NCBI GenBank assembly: GCA_002709005.1
Contig: PAPH01000063.1
Coordinates: 1-48,028, forward strand
Source: Hyphomicrobiales bacterium
GTDB lineage: Bacteria; Pseudomonadota; Alphaproteobacteria; Rhizobiales; Rhizobiaceae
DNA: 48,028 bases
Direction: 5' to 3'
The notes under the pieces were generated by a model. That model saw only the letters and a list, made by a program, of their open reading frames with translations. It was not told the origin of the DNA and did not search any database. This document shows positions 24,068-33,883 of the stretch, one piece after another. Positions within the stretch are counted from its first letter, which is position 1; each line of letters opens with the position of its first letter. The position numbers and the translations under genes were made by a program.

Positions 24068-24274
24068 ATGAAACTCTACCGTTTCCTGACCGGACCGGAC
24101 GATTCGAGCTTCTGCCACAAGGTCACCGCCGCGCTCAACAAGGGCTGGTTCCTGCATGGCTCGCCCAGCTATGCCTTCAATGCCCAGACCGGCCAAATGC
24201 AGTGCGGCCAGGCCGTTTACAAGGAAGTCGACGGCAAGGACTATACGCCCGACATGAAGCTAGGCGAGCAGTAG
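24068..24274 (+). CDS. DUF1737 domain protein
   Basis: A 68-residue protein (MKLYRFLTGPDDSSFCHKVTAALNKGWFLHGSPSYAFN) that matches the small DUF1737 family; the GW-LHG-P segment is its mark. The start follows GAGGAG at good spacing. It lies between the CitE-like lyase and the M20 hydrolase, one base from the latter, so the three are likely one transcript. Function unknown; probably a small cytoplasmic adapter or regulator. Confidence 0.8.
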   Translation: MKLYRFLTGPDDSSFCHKVTAALNKGWFLHGSPSYAFNAQTGQMQCGQAVYKEVDGKDYTPDMKLGEQ

Positions 24275-24275
24275 A

Positions 24276-25427
24276 ATGGCGGATTATCTCGCGCAATCGC
24301 CCGAAGATCTCGTCACCCTCAGGCGCGAACTTCACCGCAAGCCCGAACTTTCCGGACAGGAGGCGAAGACCGCGCTGCGCATCGTCGCCGAACTCGAGCG
24401 TCATTCGCCAGACGCGATCCTCACCGGGCTCGGCGGCCATGGCGTCGCCGCCGTCTATGACAGCGGCGCGGAAGGCCCCACCGTTCTGTTCCGCTGCGAA
24501 CTCGACGGCCTGCCGATCACCGAGATCTCCACTTTCGGCTGGCGCTCGGAGATTGACGGCAAGGGGCACCTGTGCGGCCATGACGGCCATATGACGATCC
24601 TCTGCGGCCTTGCGGGGGAGCTGGCCGCGAAACGACCCGCGAAGGGCCGTGTCGTGTTGCTCTTCCAGCCCGCCGAGGAAACCGGCGCGGGTGCCGCAGG
24701 CGTGATCGCCGATGCGCAATTCGCCGGCATCAAACCCGATTACGCTTTCGCGCTCCACAATCTCCCCGGCCTGCCGCTCGGCGCCGTAGGCGTGCGCACC
24801 GGCCCCTTCACCTTCGCCTCGGAGGGGCTGGCGATCCGGCTCTCGGGCCGCACCTCGCATGCCGCCCAGCCGGAAGCCGGCGTCAGCCCCGCCGCCGTCA
24901 TGGGCCGCCTGATGGAGGCGCTGCCGAAGCTGCCTGAAACGCTGGACGATAATGTCGGCCATTCGCTCGTCACCCTGTCGCATGCCCGTTTGGGAGAAGC
25001 CGCCTTCGGCATCTCGCCGGGCGAGGCCGATATCTGGGTGACGATTCGCGCCATCGACGACGCTCTTCAGGCCGAACTGATGGACGAGGCGGAAACGCTG
25101 GCGCGTAATCTCGCGGAAGCCGGCGGTTTGGGCGTCGGCTTCGAGAAGTTCGAGAATTTCGCCGCCGGCCACAACGACCCGGAAGCCGTCGAATTCATCG
25201 AGGCCGCCGCAACCGCGCTCGGCGCGCCGCGCGTGGAAATCGGCGATCAGTTCCGCTGGTCGGAGGATTTCGGCCGGTTCGGCGGGGTGGGAAAGACCGC
25301 CCTCTTCGTGCTTGGCTCCGGCGAGGATCACCCCCGCCTGCACAATCCGGATTTCGATTTTCCGGACGAGCTGATCGCCCCCGGCATGGCGCTGTTCGGC
25401 CATATCGCGCGCAAGCTCTGCGGATAG
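24276..25427 (+). CDS. M20 family amidohydrolase
   Basis: The 383-residue protein is of the M20D amidohydrolase group (hippurate hydrolase, IAA-amino acid hydrolase, N-acyl-amino acid deacylase). LRRELHRKPELSGQE opens it; GHLCGHDGHMTIL (residues about 93-105) holds the metal-binding Asp and His; LLFQPAEETGAGA the Glu pair; FALHNLPGLPLGAVGVR the next His; and a late SEDFGRF segment the final ligand region. The lid domain lies around residues 175-285. No signal peptide, so cytoplasmic. It cleaves an amide-linked acyl or aryl group from an amino acid; the substrate is not identified. Confidence 0.9.
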   Translation: MADYLAQSPEDLVTLRRELHRKPELSGQEAKTALRIVAELERHSPDAILTGLGGHGVAAVYDSGAEGPTVLFRCELDGLPITEISTFGWRSEIDGKGHLCGHDGHMTILCGLAGELAAKRPAKGRVVLLFQPAEETGAGAAGVIADAQFAGIKPDYAFALHNLPGLPLGAVGVRTGPFTFASEGLAIRLSGRTSHAAQPEAGVSPAAVMGRLMEALPKLPETLDDNVGHSLVTLSHARLGEAAFGISPGEADIWVTIRAIDDALQAELMDEAETLARNLAEAGGLGVGFEKFENFAAGHNDPEAVEFIEAAATALGAPRVEIGDQFRWSEDFGRFGGVGKTALFVLGSGEDHPRLHNPDFDFPDELIAPGMALFGHIARKLCG

Positions 25428-25453
25428 GAAGAGGAAGAAAGGAGAGGCGGCCG

Positions 25454-25879
25454 CTATTCGGCGGCGGCCTCTATATGCTCCATGTCGGCGTCCGAGAGGC
25501 CGAAATGGTGGCCGATCTCGTGGATGAGCACATGGGTGATGATGTCGCCCAGCGTCTCCTCGTTCTCGGCCCAGTAATCGAGGATCGGCCGGCGATAGAG
25601 CCGGATCCGGTTCGGCATCTCGCCGGTCTCGATGGTGAAGCGCTCCGACAGCCCCCGGCCCTCGAAGAGGCCCAGGAGATCGAAGGGCGTTTCAAGCCCC
25701 ATATCTTCGAAAATCTCGTCGCTCGGAAAATCCTCAACCTCGATGATGAGATCGGAGACCGTGAGCGTGCGGAAGTTCTCCGGCAGGCGCGCATAGGCGG
25801 AAAGGGCGAGCGATTCGAATTCGCCCAGCCCCGGCGCGTAGCGCCCTTCCCAGTCACCTGTCTGATCGACGCGCGCCAT
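25454..25879 (-). CDS. Zincin-like metallopeptidase (PF06262 type)
   Basis: The 141-residue protein ends with ITHVLIHEIGHHFGLSDADM, an HExxHxxxxxD zinc site typical of the small zincin-like metallopeptidase family. The N-terminal half has FESLALSAYARLPENFRTL and VEDFPSDE, also typical. The start at 25879 (MARVDQTG) fits family length; an in-frame ATG lies 24 codons earlier. It is cytoplasmic. It converges with the M20 gene. Confidence 0.85.
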   Translation of the reverse strand: MARVDQTGDWEGRYAPGLGEFESLALSAYARLPENFRTLTVSDLIIEVEDFPSDEIFEDMGLETPFDLLGLFEGRGLSERFTIETGEMPNRIRLYRRPILDYWAENEETLGDIITHVLIHEIGHHFGLSDADMEHIEAAAE

Positions 25880-26036
25880 CAGCCCGCGCCCCGTATGTGT
25901 CTTTTCATGGGGCGCATATAGGTCAATTCGCCTCTGGTTGCGAGTGTCCACGGTGAATCGTGGTTAGTGCGGCGGCCGCTCTTCAGGCGGCCGACCTGAT
26001 TCCATCAGGGAATCCCGAAGCGAATCCAGGCACTTG

Positions 26037-26095
26037 AATAAATTCCTATCCGGGCCGCTTGACTCTTTATCCGGCCTCTGGAATCGATAGGAACA
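26037..26095. repeat. Inverted pair of TTCCTATC elements upstream of imuA
   Basis: AATAAATTCCTATC at 26037-26050 faces GATAGGAAC at 26087-26095, giving an 8-base inverted repeat (TTCCTATC / GATAGGAA) across the imuA promoter; its right half abuts the SOS box. A 14-base element almost the same as the left copy stands before the nuclease gene at 38531-38544. Confidence 0.5.
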
Positions 26096-26105
26096 TAACA
26101 GGAAC
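26091..26105. promoter_or_regulatory. SOS box (LexA operator) of the imuA-imuB-dnaE2 cassette
   Basis: GAACATAACAGGAAC is, on the other strand, GTTC-N7-GTTC, the known LexA operator of alphaproteobacteria. It lies 17 bases before the chosen imuA start. Its position shows that the imuA start must be downstream of it and that the cassette is DNA-damage induced. Confidence 0.9.
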
Positions 26106-26121
26106 ATTTACGGAGTTCGAC

Positions 26122-27147
26122 GTGGCGACCCCCGAACGGGCGCAAGGGACGATTCATGCCTTGCGCCAGGTCATAGCCCGCATGGAGGGCAGGCAGCACC
26201 GGTTTTCGGAAGGCCTTTCCGGCGAGTCGCCGGAAGGAAGTGCCGTGTCTGAAAAAGGCGGAAGCTCCGCGCGCGGGAAAGCTCACGCAACGCGCCGCCC
26301 ACTGGGCCTCCCACCCTTCGACGAGGCGCTCGGCGGCGGGCTGGCGCTGGCCGGGCTGACCGAAATCCGCTCCTCTCAAACCCGCGACTGGGGCGGGGCG
26401 ACCGGCTTCGCCGCCATGCTGATCGCCCGGCTCCGACGCGGCGAGGAGGACGGACCGGAAACGGAAACCGGCCCCGTCATCTGGGTCACCGATCCCGGCG
26501 CCCGCCATGAGGGCGGGGACGTCTGGCTGCCGGGATTTCTGGGTCTTCTTCCCGGACTGAACGCCGAGGGCGGCTCTTCCCTTCCGCCGCTTCTCCTGGT
26601 GCGTCCGCGCGACCGGACCGAGGCGCTATGGGCGGCGGAAACCGCGGCCTCCGGGCGCGACATTGGCGCGGTGATCCTCGAACTGCGCGGCAATCCCGCC
26701 TGCATGGGACTGACCGAAAGCCGGCGGCTTCATCTACGGGCTCGCGAAAGCGGCCTGCCGCTTCTGCTTCTGCGGCAGGCCGCCGAGGCGCAAGCCACCG
26801 CAGCACCGGCGCGCTTTCACGTAGCCCCCGCACCGGCCGCGCCCCGCATGATCGGTCCCACTGAGCCGCTGCCCGAAAGCCTCGGCCGCCCCGCCCTCAC
26901 CGTGACGCTGGAGAAAAGCCGGCATCCCGCCCCCCTGTCCCTCATCGTGGAGTGGTCTTCCCATGACAGCCGTTTCCTTCTCACAGACACAACCGCCCGC
27001 GATCGTGATCGAAGCGGAACCTGCACAGCCCTTGCTGCCGGTTCAGCCGGACCGGCGCATTCTGGCGATCGCGCTTCCCGGCCTGCCCACCAACCGGATC
27101 ACCCGGGCACGGGCGGGACACTCGTGGCGTTCGGCCGGGCATCCTGA
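26122..27147 (+). CDS. imuA: ImuA, SOS mutagenesis protein
   Basis: The protein is 341 residues from the GTG at 26122, which follows CGGAG by six bases and lies beyond the SOS box. A TTG 21 codons upstream would put the operator within the gene. ImuA is a RecA-like/SulA-like partner of ImuB and DnaE2. The segment LPPFDEALGGGLALAGLTEI opens the RecA-like core (residues about 60-80), followed by IWVTDP and LLVRPRDRTEALWAAETA. A stretch LTVTLEKSRHPAPLSLIVEW is close to the usual end of the family. The last 60 residues are read through the start of imuB in another frame (185-base overlap) and are probably not conserved. Confidence 0.85.
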   Translation: MATPERAQGTIHALRQVIARMEGRQHRFSEGLSGESPEGSAVSEKGGSSARGKAHATRRPLGLPPFDEALGGGLALAGLTEIRSSQTRDWGGATGFAAMLIARLRRGEEDGPETETGPVIWVTDPGARHEGGDVWLPGFLGLLPGLNAEGGSSLPPLLLVRPRDRTEALWAAETAASGRDIGAVILELRGNPACMGLTESRRLHLRARESGLPLLLLRQAAEAQATAAPARFHVAPAPAAPRMIGPTEPLPESLGRPALTVTLEKSRHPAPLSLIVEWSSHDSRFLLTDTTARDRDRSGTCTALAAGSAGPAHSGDRASRPAHQPDHPGTGGTLVAFGRAS

Positions 27148-28609
27148 ACCCGGCCCGCTCGCCTGTGCCGAAAACCTCAAGGGCGCCCTGCGGCTCTCCG
27201 CCCTCAACCACGCGGCCCGCGCCCGGGGTTTGCGTCCCGGGCAGGGGGTGGCCGAGGCGCGTGCCATCTGCCCCGATCTCGACGTGGTCCCCGCTGATCC
27301 CGCGGCCGACGCCCGAGTTCTCGAAGCGCTGGCCGACTGGGCCGACCGCTACACGCCGCTGGTCGGCTGCGACGGCCCCGACGGGCTGTTCCTCGACATT
27401 TCCGGCTGCGCCCATCTCTTCGGCGGCGAACGCGCGCTTCTCGCCGACTGCATGGGCCGGCTTTTTCATCTCGGCTTCGAGGCAAGTGCCGCGATCGCCC
27501 CCAACCCGGCACTTGCCTGGGCGCTTGCCCGCCACCAGCCGGGCCGCATCGCGATCCCGGATGAAATCCCCATCTTGATGCCGGGACTTCCCGTTTCGGC
27601 CTTGCGGCTGCCGCAGGAGGTGACCGCCGCCCTCTCCCGTCTTGGCCTCAAGCGGGTGGGCGATCTCGTTGATGCGCCACGCGCACCGCTCACCCGCCGT
27701 TTCGGCCGTGAACTCCTCTGCCGCATCGACCGGATGAAGGGGCATGAAAGCGAACCGATCTCACCGCGCCGGCCGGTGGCCGCGATCATGGCCGAGCGGC
27801 GGCTCGCCGAACCCGTCGGCGACATCGAGGCGATCGGCGAACTGGTGGGCCGACTGGCGGCAAGCTTGAAGGAGACGCTCGCCGAACGCGGTTCCGGCGT
27901 CAGGCGCGCCGAACTCAGGCTCTTCCGGGTCGACGGCGCGGTCCGGCGGATCGAGGTCGGCACCGCCCGTCCCCTGCGCGACCCGGCCCGCCTCTGCAGG
28001 CTCTTCGCCGAGCGTCTGGCCTCCATCGGCGAGGATTTCGATGCCGGCTTCGGTTTCGAGCTGATCCGCCTGTCGGTCCCGGTGTTCGAACCCCTTTCAG
28101 ACGAACAGGCGGATTTCGAAGGCCGCGGCGCGGACGAGGCCGGCTTTCACGATCTCGCCGACCGGCTGGCTGCCCGTCTCGGCCCCGCGCGGGTGCTTCT
28201 CCCCGTGCCCGTTGACAGCCATGTCCCGGAACGGGCAATCAACCTGCGGCCGTTTTCCTCCGAGGGTGGAACATCCGATGCGGCGCCTGCCGTGCCCCTT
28301 GCACCGGTCTCCGCCGCCGCGCGGCCCTTGCGGCTTCTCGCCCGTCCCGAACCGGTGACCGCGGTGGCCGCCGTTCCCGAAGGCCCGCCGGTCATCTTCA
28401 GCTGGCGCAATACCCGCCACCGGGTCGGTCGCGCCGAGGGTCCGGAGCGCATCGCCGCCGAATGGTGGACCGAAGGCGAGGACGCGCTCACCCGGGATTA
28501 TTACCGCGTCGAGGACGAGGCAGGCCGCCGCTACTGGCTCTTTCGCGAGGGCCTGTACGAGCGCGAACCCGGCACCCCGCGCTGGTTCCTCCACGGCCTT
28601 TTCGTGTGA
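26963..28609 (+). CDS. imuB: ImuB, Y-family polymerase-like protein
   Basis: At 548 residues this is the catalytically inactive Y-family homologue that links DnaE2 to the beta clamp. The family core begins at RRILAIALPGLPTNRITR near residue 31. The first 30 residues are extra and overlap imuA. The acidic residues of an active Y polymerase (DFD.FF, SxDE) are absent; LFLDISGCAHLFGGE is the typical ImuB form. Helix-hairpin-helix region near LSRLGLKRVGDLVDAPRAPLTRRFG. The C-terminus holds SWRNTRHRVGRAEGPERIAAEWW, typical of the ImuB tail. dnaE2 begins nine bases later. Confidence 0.92.
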   Translation: MTAVSFSQTQPPAIVIEAEPAQPLLPVQPDRRILAIALPGLPTNRITRARAGHSWRSAGHPEPGPLACAENLKGALRLSALNHAARARGLRPGQGVAEARAICPDLDVVPADPAADARVLEALADWADRYTPLVGCDGPDGLFLDISGCAHLFGGERALLADCMGRLFHLGFEASAAIAPNPALAWALARHQPGRIAIPDEIPILMPGLPVSALRLPQEVTAALSRLGLKRVGDLVDAPRAPLTRRFGRELLCRIDRMKGHESEPISPRRPVAAIMAERRLAEPVGDIEAIGELVGRLAASLKETLAERGSGVRRAELRLFRVDGAVRRIEVGTARPLRDPARLCRLFAERLASIGEDFDAGFGFELIRLSVPVFEPLSDEQADFEGRGADEAGFHDLADRLAARLGPARVLLPVPVDSHVPERAINLRPFSSEGGTSDAAPAVPLAPVSAAARPLRLLARPEPVTAVAAVPEGPPVIFSWRNTRHRVGRAEGPERIAAEWWTEGEDALTRDYYRVEDEAGRRYWLFREGLYEREPGTPRWFLHGLFV

Positions 28610-28618
28610 GGTCGGGCG

Positions 28619-31600
28619 ATGGGCACCCACGTCCCCGCGCAGCAAACCGAAGCCTTCGCGGAATTCGGCCTGCGCAGCAATTTCTCCTTTCTCGAGGGTG
28701 CCTCCCATCCCGAGGAACTGGCGGTGACGGCCGCCCGCCTCGGCCAGCGCCGTTTCGGGCTTGCCGACCGCAATACGGTGGCCGGTGTGGTGCGCGCCCA
28801 TGTGGCCGCCCGCGAATCCGGCCTCGTCCTCCATCCCGGCGCACGGCTTTGTTTTTCGGACGGTACCCCCGATATCCTCGCCTATCCGAGGACCCGCGCC
28901 GGCTGGGGACGGCTCTGCCGGCTGCTCACCTGCGGCAATCTCCGCGCCGAAAAGGGGGCCTGCACGCTTTACCTGCAGGATCTCCTCGACTGGGGCGGGG
29001 AGATCAATCTCATTGTCCTGCCAGCCACCGATCCGGACCTCGGCGATCCGGAATCGGGGAACGAACAGGAACAAGCCCTGCAAATCCTGCTTCGGCACTT
29101 GAAGGGTGCTTTCGACCGGGCGGTGCGTCTCGCCCTCGTTCCCCTCCATGACGGCCATGACCGGATCCGTCTCGCCCGCCTTGCCCGCATCGCGCGCGCG
29201 GTTGGCGTGAAGATCATCGCCAGCAATGACGCGCTCTGCCACGATCCCGCCCGCCGCGCCGATCAGCACGTGCTGACCACCATCCGCAACCATGTGCCGC
29301 TCGATCGCGCCGGCAGGCTGTTGTCCGCCCATGGCGAGCGCCACCTCAAGGGCGCTGGCGAGATGGATTATCTCCTGCGCGATTATCCCGAGTCGCTCGC
29401 CGAGACGGTCCGTTTTGCAGGCGAACTCGCATTCTCGCTCGACGAACTGCGCTACCAGTATCCCGACGAGAAGCTTGGCGAGGGCACGCCGCAGCAACAT
29501 CTCGCGCGATTGGCTCATGAGGGGGCCCGGACGCGTTATCCTGATGGCGTGCCGGAGCGGGTGGAGCGCCAGATCGCTCACGAACTCACCCTCATCGCCG
29601 AACTCGACTACGCCCCCTATTTCCTCACCGTCTGGGACATCGTCCGTTTCGCCCGCTCGAAACACATTCTCTGCCAGGGCCGCGGCTCGGCGGCCAATTC
29701 CACCATCTGCTACTGCATCGGCATCACCGAGGTGGACCCGGTCTTCGCCGATCTCCTCTTCGAGCGTTTCATCTCTCCGGAGCGCCGCGAGCCGCCAGAC
29801 ATTGACGTCGATTTCGAGCATGAGCGGCGCGAGGAGGTCATCCAGTACATCTATGAACGCTACGGCCGCGACCATGCCGGGCTGGCGGCGACCGTCATCT
29901 GCTATCGCGCCCGCTCCGCCGCCCGCGAGGTCGGCAAGGCCTTCGGCCTGTCGGAAGATGCGATTTCAGCGCTCTCCGGCTCGGTCTGGGGCTGGTCGTC
30001 GGAGGCCATGGGCGAGCGCGAGGCCAGGATCGCCGGGCTCGATACCGCCGACCGCACCACAAGACAGGTACTCGACCATGCCGCGCGGCTCACCGGCTTT
30101 CCCCGCCATCTCTCCCAGCATGTCGGCGGTTTCGTCATCACCCGCGACCGGCTCGACGAGGTGGTGCCGTTGATGAACACCGCCATGGAAGGCCGCACCA
30201 TGGTGGAGTGGGACAAGGACGATCTCGATGCACTCGGCATCCTCAAGATCGATATCCTGGCGCTCGGCATGCTCACCTGCCTGGCGCGCGGCCTCAAACT
30301 GCTCGCCTCCCACTACGAGGAACCGCTGACCCTCGCCACGATCCCCAAGGAAGACCCGCGCGTCTATGCCATGATCCAGCGCGCCGATACGATCGGCGTC
30401 TTCCAGATCGAAAGCCGGGCGCAGATGAGCATGCTGCCGCGCCTCAGACCGAAGGATTTCTACGATCTCGTCATCGAGGTGGCGATCGTCCGTCCCGGCC
30501 CGATCCAGGGCGACATGGTCCACCCCTATCTCAGGCGCCGCGAGGGCAAGGAGGCCGTCACCTATCCCAAGGAGGAGCTGCGCACCGTGCTCGGCAAGAC
30601 GCTCGGCGTGCCGCTCTTCCAGGAACAGGCGATGAAGATCGCCATTGTCGCCGCCGGGTTCACCCCCTCGGAAGCCGACCGGCTGCGCCGCGCCATGGCG
30701 ACCTTCCGCCGCGTCGGCACCATCCATACCTTCCAGAAGAAGATGATCGATGGCATGGTGGCCAACGGCTACGAAAAGCAATTTGCCGAGCGTTGTTTCC
30801 AGCAGATCGAGGGCTTCGGGGAATATGGCTTTCCCGAAAGCCACGCCGCCTCATTCGCGCTGCTCGTCTATGCCTCCTCCTGGATGAAGGCCGTCTATCC
30901 CGACGTCTTCTGCGCAGCGATCCTCAACGCCCAGCCGATGGGGTTCTACGCGCCCGGCCAACTGATCCGCGACGCCCGCGAGCACGGCGTCGAGATCCGC
31001 CCCGTCGACGTCAATCTCTCGGACTGGGACTGCACGCTCGAGGAGGCGCCCTTCGATCCGTCGGTGATCGCCCCGCGCCATGCCGGGATGCGCGACGTTA
31101 TCCGCGCGCGGCATGCTGTTCGGCTCGGCTTTCGCCAGGTCAAGGGACTGTCGGAAACCGAAATGACGCGACTCGTCGGGATGCGCGGCGCGGGCTACGA
31201 TTCCGTTCGCGATCTCTGGCTGCGCGCAGGGCTGTCGCGCGGAACCGTCGAACGGCTGGCCGACGCGGACGCCTTTTCTTCGTTGGGGCTCTCACGTCGC
31301 GAGGCCCTCTGGGCCGCCCGCGCCCTCGACCCGGCGGCCGCCTCCGAACACCTGCCGCTCTTCGAGAACGCGGCGAACCCCTCCCCCGAAATCGGGCCCG
31401 AAACCGAAGCAGAGATGCGCCTGCCCCCCATGCCGCCCGGCGAGGAGGTGATCAACGACTACCGCTATCTTTCGTTTTCCCTGAAGGCGCATCCGCTGAG
31501 TTTTCTCAGAGACCGGCTCGCCCGGCAGGGGATCGTACCGAACCAGCGGCTCGAAACCCTGCGCACCGGCCAGCGCATCACACTCGCCGGACTGGTTCTG

Positions 31601-32059
31601 GTGCGCCAGCGCCCCGGCTCGGCCAAGGGTGTGATCTTCATGACGATCGAGGACGAGACGGGCATTGCCAACATCATCGTCTGGCCGAAGGCGTTCGAAA
31701 GGTTCCGACGCGAGGTGCTCGGCGCCCGGCTGATCAGAGTCGAGGGGCGGCTGCAGAGCGAATCCGGCGTCATCCACCTGATCGCCGACCGGATCGCCGA
31801 TATCTCCGGCGAACTCGCCTGGCTTGATGCGGACCACGATCCGAAAGCCGCCGATATCGAAAGTCTGGCGCGCGGCGACGAGGTGCGCCGGCCGGTGATG
31901 GAAAACCGGGTCTTCCGGAAATCGGGAGCCCTCGCCGCCCGCAAGCTCAAGGCGGCCAACATGGCTCAGACTGCCGCCGAGCGGGAGCCATCGCCCCGGC
32001 TCTCCGGTCCCGCGCGCGAGGCGGTCGAGGTCATGCCGAAGGGACGGAATTTTCACTGA
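28619..32059 (+). CDS. dnaE2: Error-prone DNA polymerase III alpha subunit
   Basis: The 1146-residue DnaE2 carries out SOS translesion synthesis with ImuA and ImuB. The N-terminal PHP domain starts at [19 protein letters not shown] (residues about 16-35). The polymerase core has [17 protein letters not shown] (about 358), [20 protein letters not shown] with the catalytic Asp residues (about 392), then QHVGGFVIT, and [11 protein letters not shown]. The OB-fold ([29 protein letters not shown], about 980) follows. The C-terminus ends in RNFH. It lacks the clamp and tau-binding extension of the replicative DnaE1, and its position after imuB fixes the identity. Confidence 0.97.
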   Translation: MGTHVPAQQTEAFAEFGLRSNFSFLEGASHPEELAVTAARLGQRRFGLADRNTVAGVVRAHVAARESGLVLHPGARLCFSDGTPDILAYPRTRAGWGRLCRLLTCGNLRAEKGACTLYLQDLLDWGGEINLIVLPATDPDLGDPESGNEQEQALQILLRHLKGAFDRAVRLALVPLHDGHDRIRLARLARIARAVGVKIIASNDALCHDPARRADQHVLTTIRNHVPLDRAGRLLSAHGERHLKGAGEMDYLLRDYPESLAETVRFAGELAFSLDELRYQYPDEKLGEGTPQQHLARLAHEGARTRYPDGVPERVERQIAHELTLIAELDYAPYFLTVWDIVRFARSKHILCQGRGSAANSTICYCIGITEVDPVFADLLFERFISPERREPPDIDVDFEHERREEVIQYIYERYGRDHAGLAATVICYRARSAAREVGKAFGLSEDAISALSGSVWGWSSEAMGEREARIAGLDTADRTTRQVLDHAARLTGFPRHLSQHVGGFVITRDRLDEVVPLMNTAMEGRTMVEWDKDDLDALGILKIDILALGMLTCLARGLKLLASHYEEPLTLATIPKEDPRVYAMIQRADTIGVFQIESRAQMSMLPRLRPKDFYDLVIEVAIVRPGPIQGDMVHPYLRRREGKEAVTYPKEELRTVLGKTLGVPLFQEQAMKIAIVAAGFTPSEADRLRRAMATFRRVGTIHTFQKKMIDGMVANGYEKQFAERCFQQIEGFGEYGFPESHAASFALLVYASSWMKAVYPDVFCAAILNAQPMGFYAPGQLIRDAREHGVEIRPVDVNLSDWDCTLEEAPFDPSVIAPRHAGMRDVIRARHAVRLGFRQVKGLSETEMTRLVGMRGAGYDSVRDLWLRAGLSRGTVERLADADAFSSLGLSRREALWAARALDPAAASEHLPLFENAANPSPEIGPETEAEMRLPPMPPGEEVINDYRYLSFSLKAHPLSFLRDRLARQGIVPNQRLETLRTGQRITLAGLVLVRQRPGSAKGVIFMTIEDETGIANIIVWPKAFERFRREVLGARLIRVEGRLQSESGVIHLIADRIADISGELAWLDADHDPKAADIESLARGDEVRRPVMENRVFRKSGALAARKLKAANMAQTAAEREPSPRLSGPAREAVEVMPKGRNFH

Positions 32060-32135
32060 CGGCCCGCCGGAATGGCAGGCCGCCGGAAATATCACCAGAA
32101 ATAGCAGATCAGAAAATGCCGGATCCGTGGCCCTG

Positions 32136-33749
32136 TCAGTGCCTGAAATGGCGCATGCCGGTGAAGACCATGGCAATGCCCGCCTCGTCGGCGGCGGCGA
32201 TCACTTCGGCGTCACGCATCGAGCCACCCGGTTGGATGACCGCGGTGGCACCCGCTTCCACCGCCGAAAGAAGCCCGTCGGCAAAGGGGAAAAAGGCGTC
32301 GGAGGCGACCACGCTACCCTTGGTCAGCATGCCGGTTTCGCCGGCGGCTTCGGCCGCATCCTGCGATTTGCGCGCCGCGATCCGCGCCGAATCCACCCGG
32401 CTCATCTGCCCCGCGCCGATGCCGACGGTCGCGCCGTCCTTCACATAGACGATGGCATTCGACTTTACATGCTTGCCGACCTTGAAGGCGAAGAGAAGAT
32501 CCTCGATTTCCCGTTCGCTCGGAGCGCGCTTGGTGACGACCTTGAGATCGTCCCTGGCGATCACGCCATTGTCGCGGCTCTGCACCAGAAGCCCGCCCGA
32601 CACGCTCTTGTAGGCCATGCCGGGGGCGGCCGGATCGGCCAGCGCGCCGGTCACGAGCAGGCGCAAGTTCTTCTTCGCGGCGATCACCTTGCGTGCGTCT
32701 TCGCTTACCGAAGGCGCGATGATGACTTCGGTCATCAGCTTGACGATTTCCTCGGCGGTCTCGGCGTCGAGCTCCTCGTTGAAGGCGATGATGCCGCCGA
32801 AGGCAGAGACCGGGTCGCAACGCAACGCCTGGCTATAGGCCTCGACCAGCGTCGCGCCGACCGCCACGCCGCAGGGATTGGCATGCTTGATGATGGCACA
32901 GGCCGGCTTGCCGCCGCCGAATTCGCTGACCAGTTCGAAGGCCGCGTCGGTATCGTTGATATTGTTGTAGGAGAGCTGCTTGCCCTGCAGAAGTTCGGCG
33001 CTCGCCACCCCCGGCCGGGTGTTTCCGTCGACATAGAAGGCCGCTTTCTGGTGCGGGTTCTCGCCATAGCGCATGACCTCGCGCAAGCGCCCAGCAAAGG
33101 CGCGGTGACGCGGCGCTTCAAGATCCAGCGCCTCGGCGAACCAGCCGGAGATCGCCGAATCATAGGCCGCGGTGCGTGCATAGGCGAGCGCGGCAAGTTC
33201 CTTGCGCAGGCCGAGCCCCAGCGCGCCGCCATCGGTTTCGATCGCGTCTGCCACCCGGTCGTAATCGGCCGGATCGGTGACGATGCCGACATAGGCATGG
33301 TTCTTGGCTGCCGCGCGGATCATCGCCGGCCCGCCAATATCGATGTTCTCGACCATGGTCGCGTAGTCGCCGCCCGAGGCGCGCACCTCCTCGAAGGGGG
33401 AGAGGTTGATGACCGCGAGATCGATGGCGCCGATATCGTGCGCTTCCATCGCGGCAATATGCTCGGCGTCGTCGCGGATCGCCAGCAGGCCGCCATGCAC
33501 GCCCGGATGCAGCGTCTTGACCCGGCCATCCATGATTTCCGGAAAACCGGTCAGTTCCGAGACGTCGCGGACGGGAAGGCCCGCCTCGGCAATCGACCGT
33601 GCCGTCCCCCCGGTGGACACCAGTTCGACGCCGGCCTTCGAAAGCCGCGTGGCGAATTCGATGAGACCGGACTTGTCGGAAACCGACAACAATGCCCGCT
33701 TGACCTTCACCCGTTCGGGAGCCGGATAATTCTTGGAAATGACAGCCAT
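32136..33749 (-). CDS. purH: Bifunctional AICAR formyltransferase / IMP cyclohydrolase
   Basis: The 537-residue PurH carries out the last two steps of IMP synthesis. The N-terminal IMP cyclohydrolase domain starts at [18 protein letters not shown] and includes [15 protein letters not shown] and [14 protein letters not shown]. The AICAR transformylase domain starts near residue 200 with [16 protein letters not shown], followed by [14 protein letters not shown] and a closing [17 protein letters not shown]. The ATG at 33749 ([12 protein letters not shown]) fits the family start; a longer frame adds 37 non-conserved residues. It converges with dnaE2. Confidence 0.97.
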   Translation of the reverse strand: MAVISKNYPAPERVKVKRALLSVSDKSGLIEFATRLSKAGVELVSTGGTARSIAEAGLPVRDVSELTGFPEIMDGRVKTLHPGVHGGLLAIRDDAEHIAAMEAHDIGAIDLAVINLSPFEEVRASGGDYATMVENIDIGGPAMIRAAAKNHAYVGIVTDPADYDRVADAIETDGGALGLGLRKELAALAYARTAAYDSAISGWFAEALDLEAPRHRAFAGRLREVMRYGENPHQKAAFYVDGNTRPGVASAELLQGKQLSYNNINDTDAAFELVSEFGGGKPACAIIKHANPCGVAVGATLVEAYSQALRCDPVSAFGGIIAFNEELDAETAEEIVKLMTEVIIAPSVSEDARKVIAAKKNLRLLVTGALADPAAPGMAYKSVSGGLLVQSRDNGVIARDDLKVVTKRAPSEREIEDLLFAFKVGKHVKSNAIVYVKDGATVGIGAGQMSRVDSARIAARKSQDAAEAAGETGMLTKGSVVASDAFFPFADGLLSAVEAGATAVIQPGGSMRDAEVIAAADEAGIAMVFTGMRHFRH

Positions 33750-33883
33750 GTCGCGCGTCCCTGCCGCCGGCGGGCCGGGCCGCCGATACTTCGTGATGTG
33801 AGAATGGCGGGGAGTTAGCACATCGCTGATGCAGTGCAAACCGCGTGCGGCGGCTTTCACCCGTCAAACCGGCAGGTGGGCGT

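Noticed and set aside
25973..25993. CGGCCGC / GCGGCCG hairpin as a terminator
   Set aside because: No T-run on either strand and no gene ends close to it in a fitting direction.
26059..26121. TTG start for imuA
   Set aside because: It would place the SOS box inside the coding region; the GTG at 26122 has a ribosome binding site at proper distance.
30208..31827. A 539-codon plus-strand frame within dnaE2
   Set aside because: It lies in another frame of dnaE2 and is Arg-rich, as such shadows usually are.
32127..33818. A 563-codon open frame opposite purH
   Set aside because: Antisense shadow of a conserved gene; no domain and no ribosome binding site.
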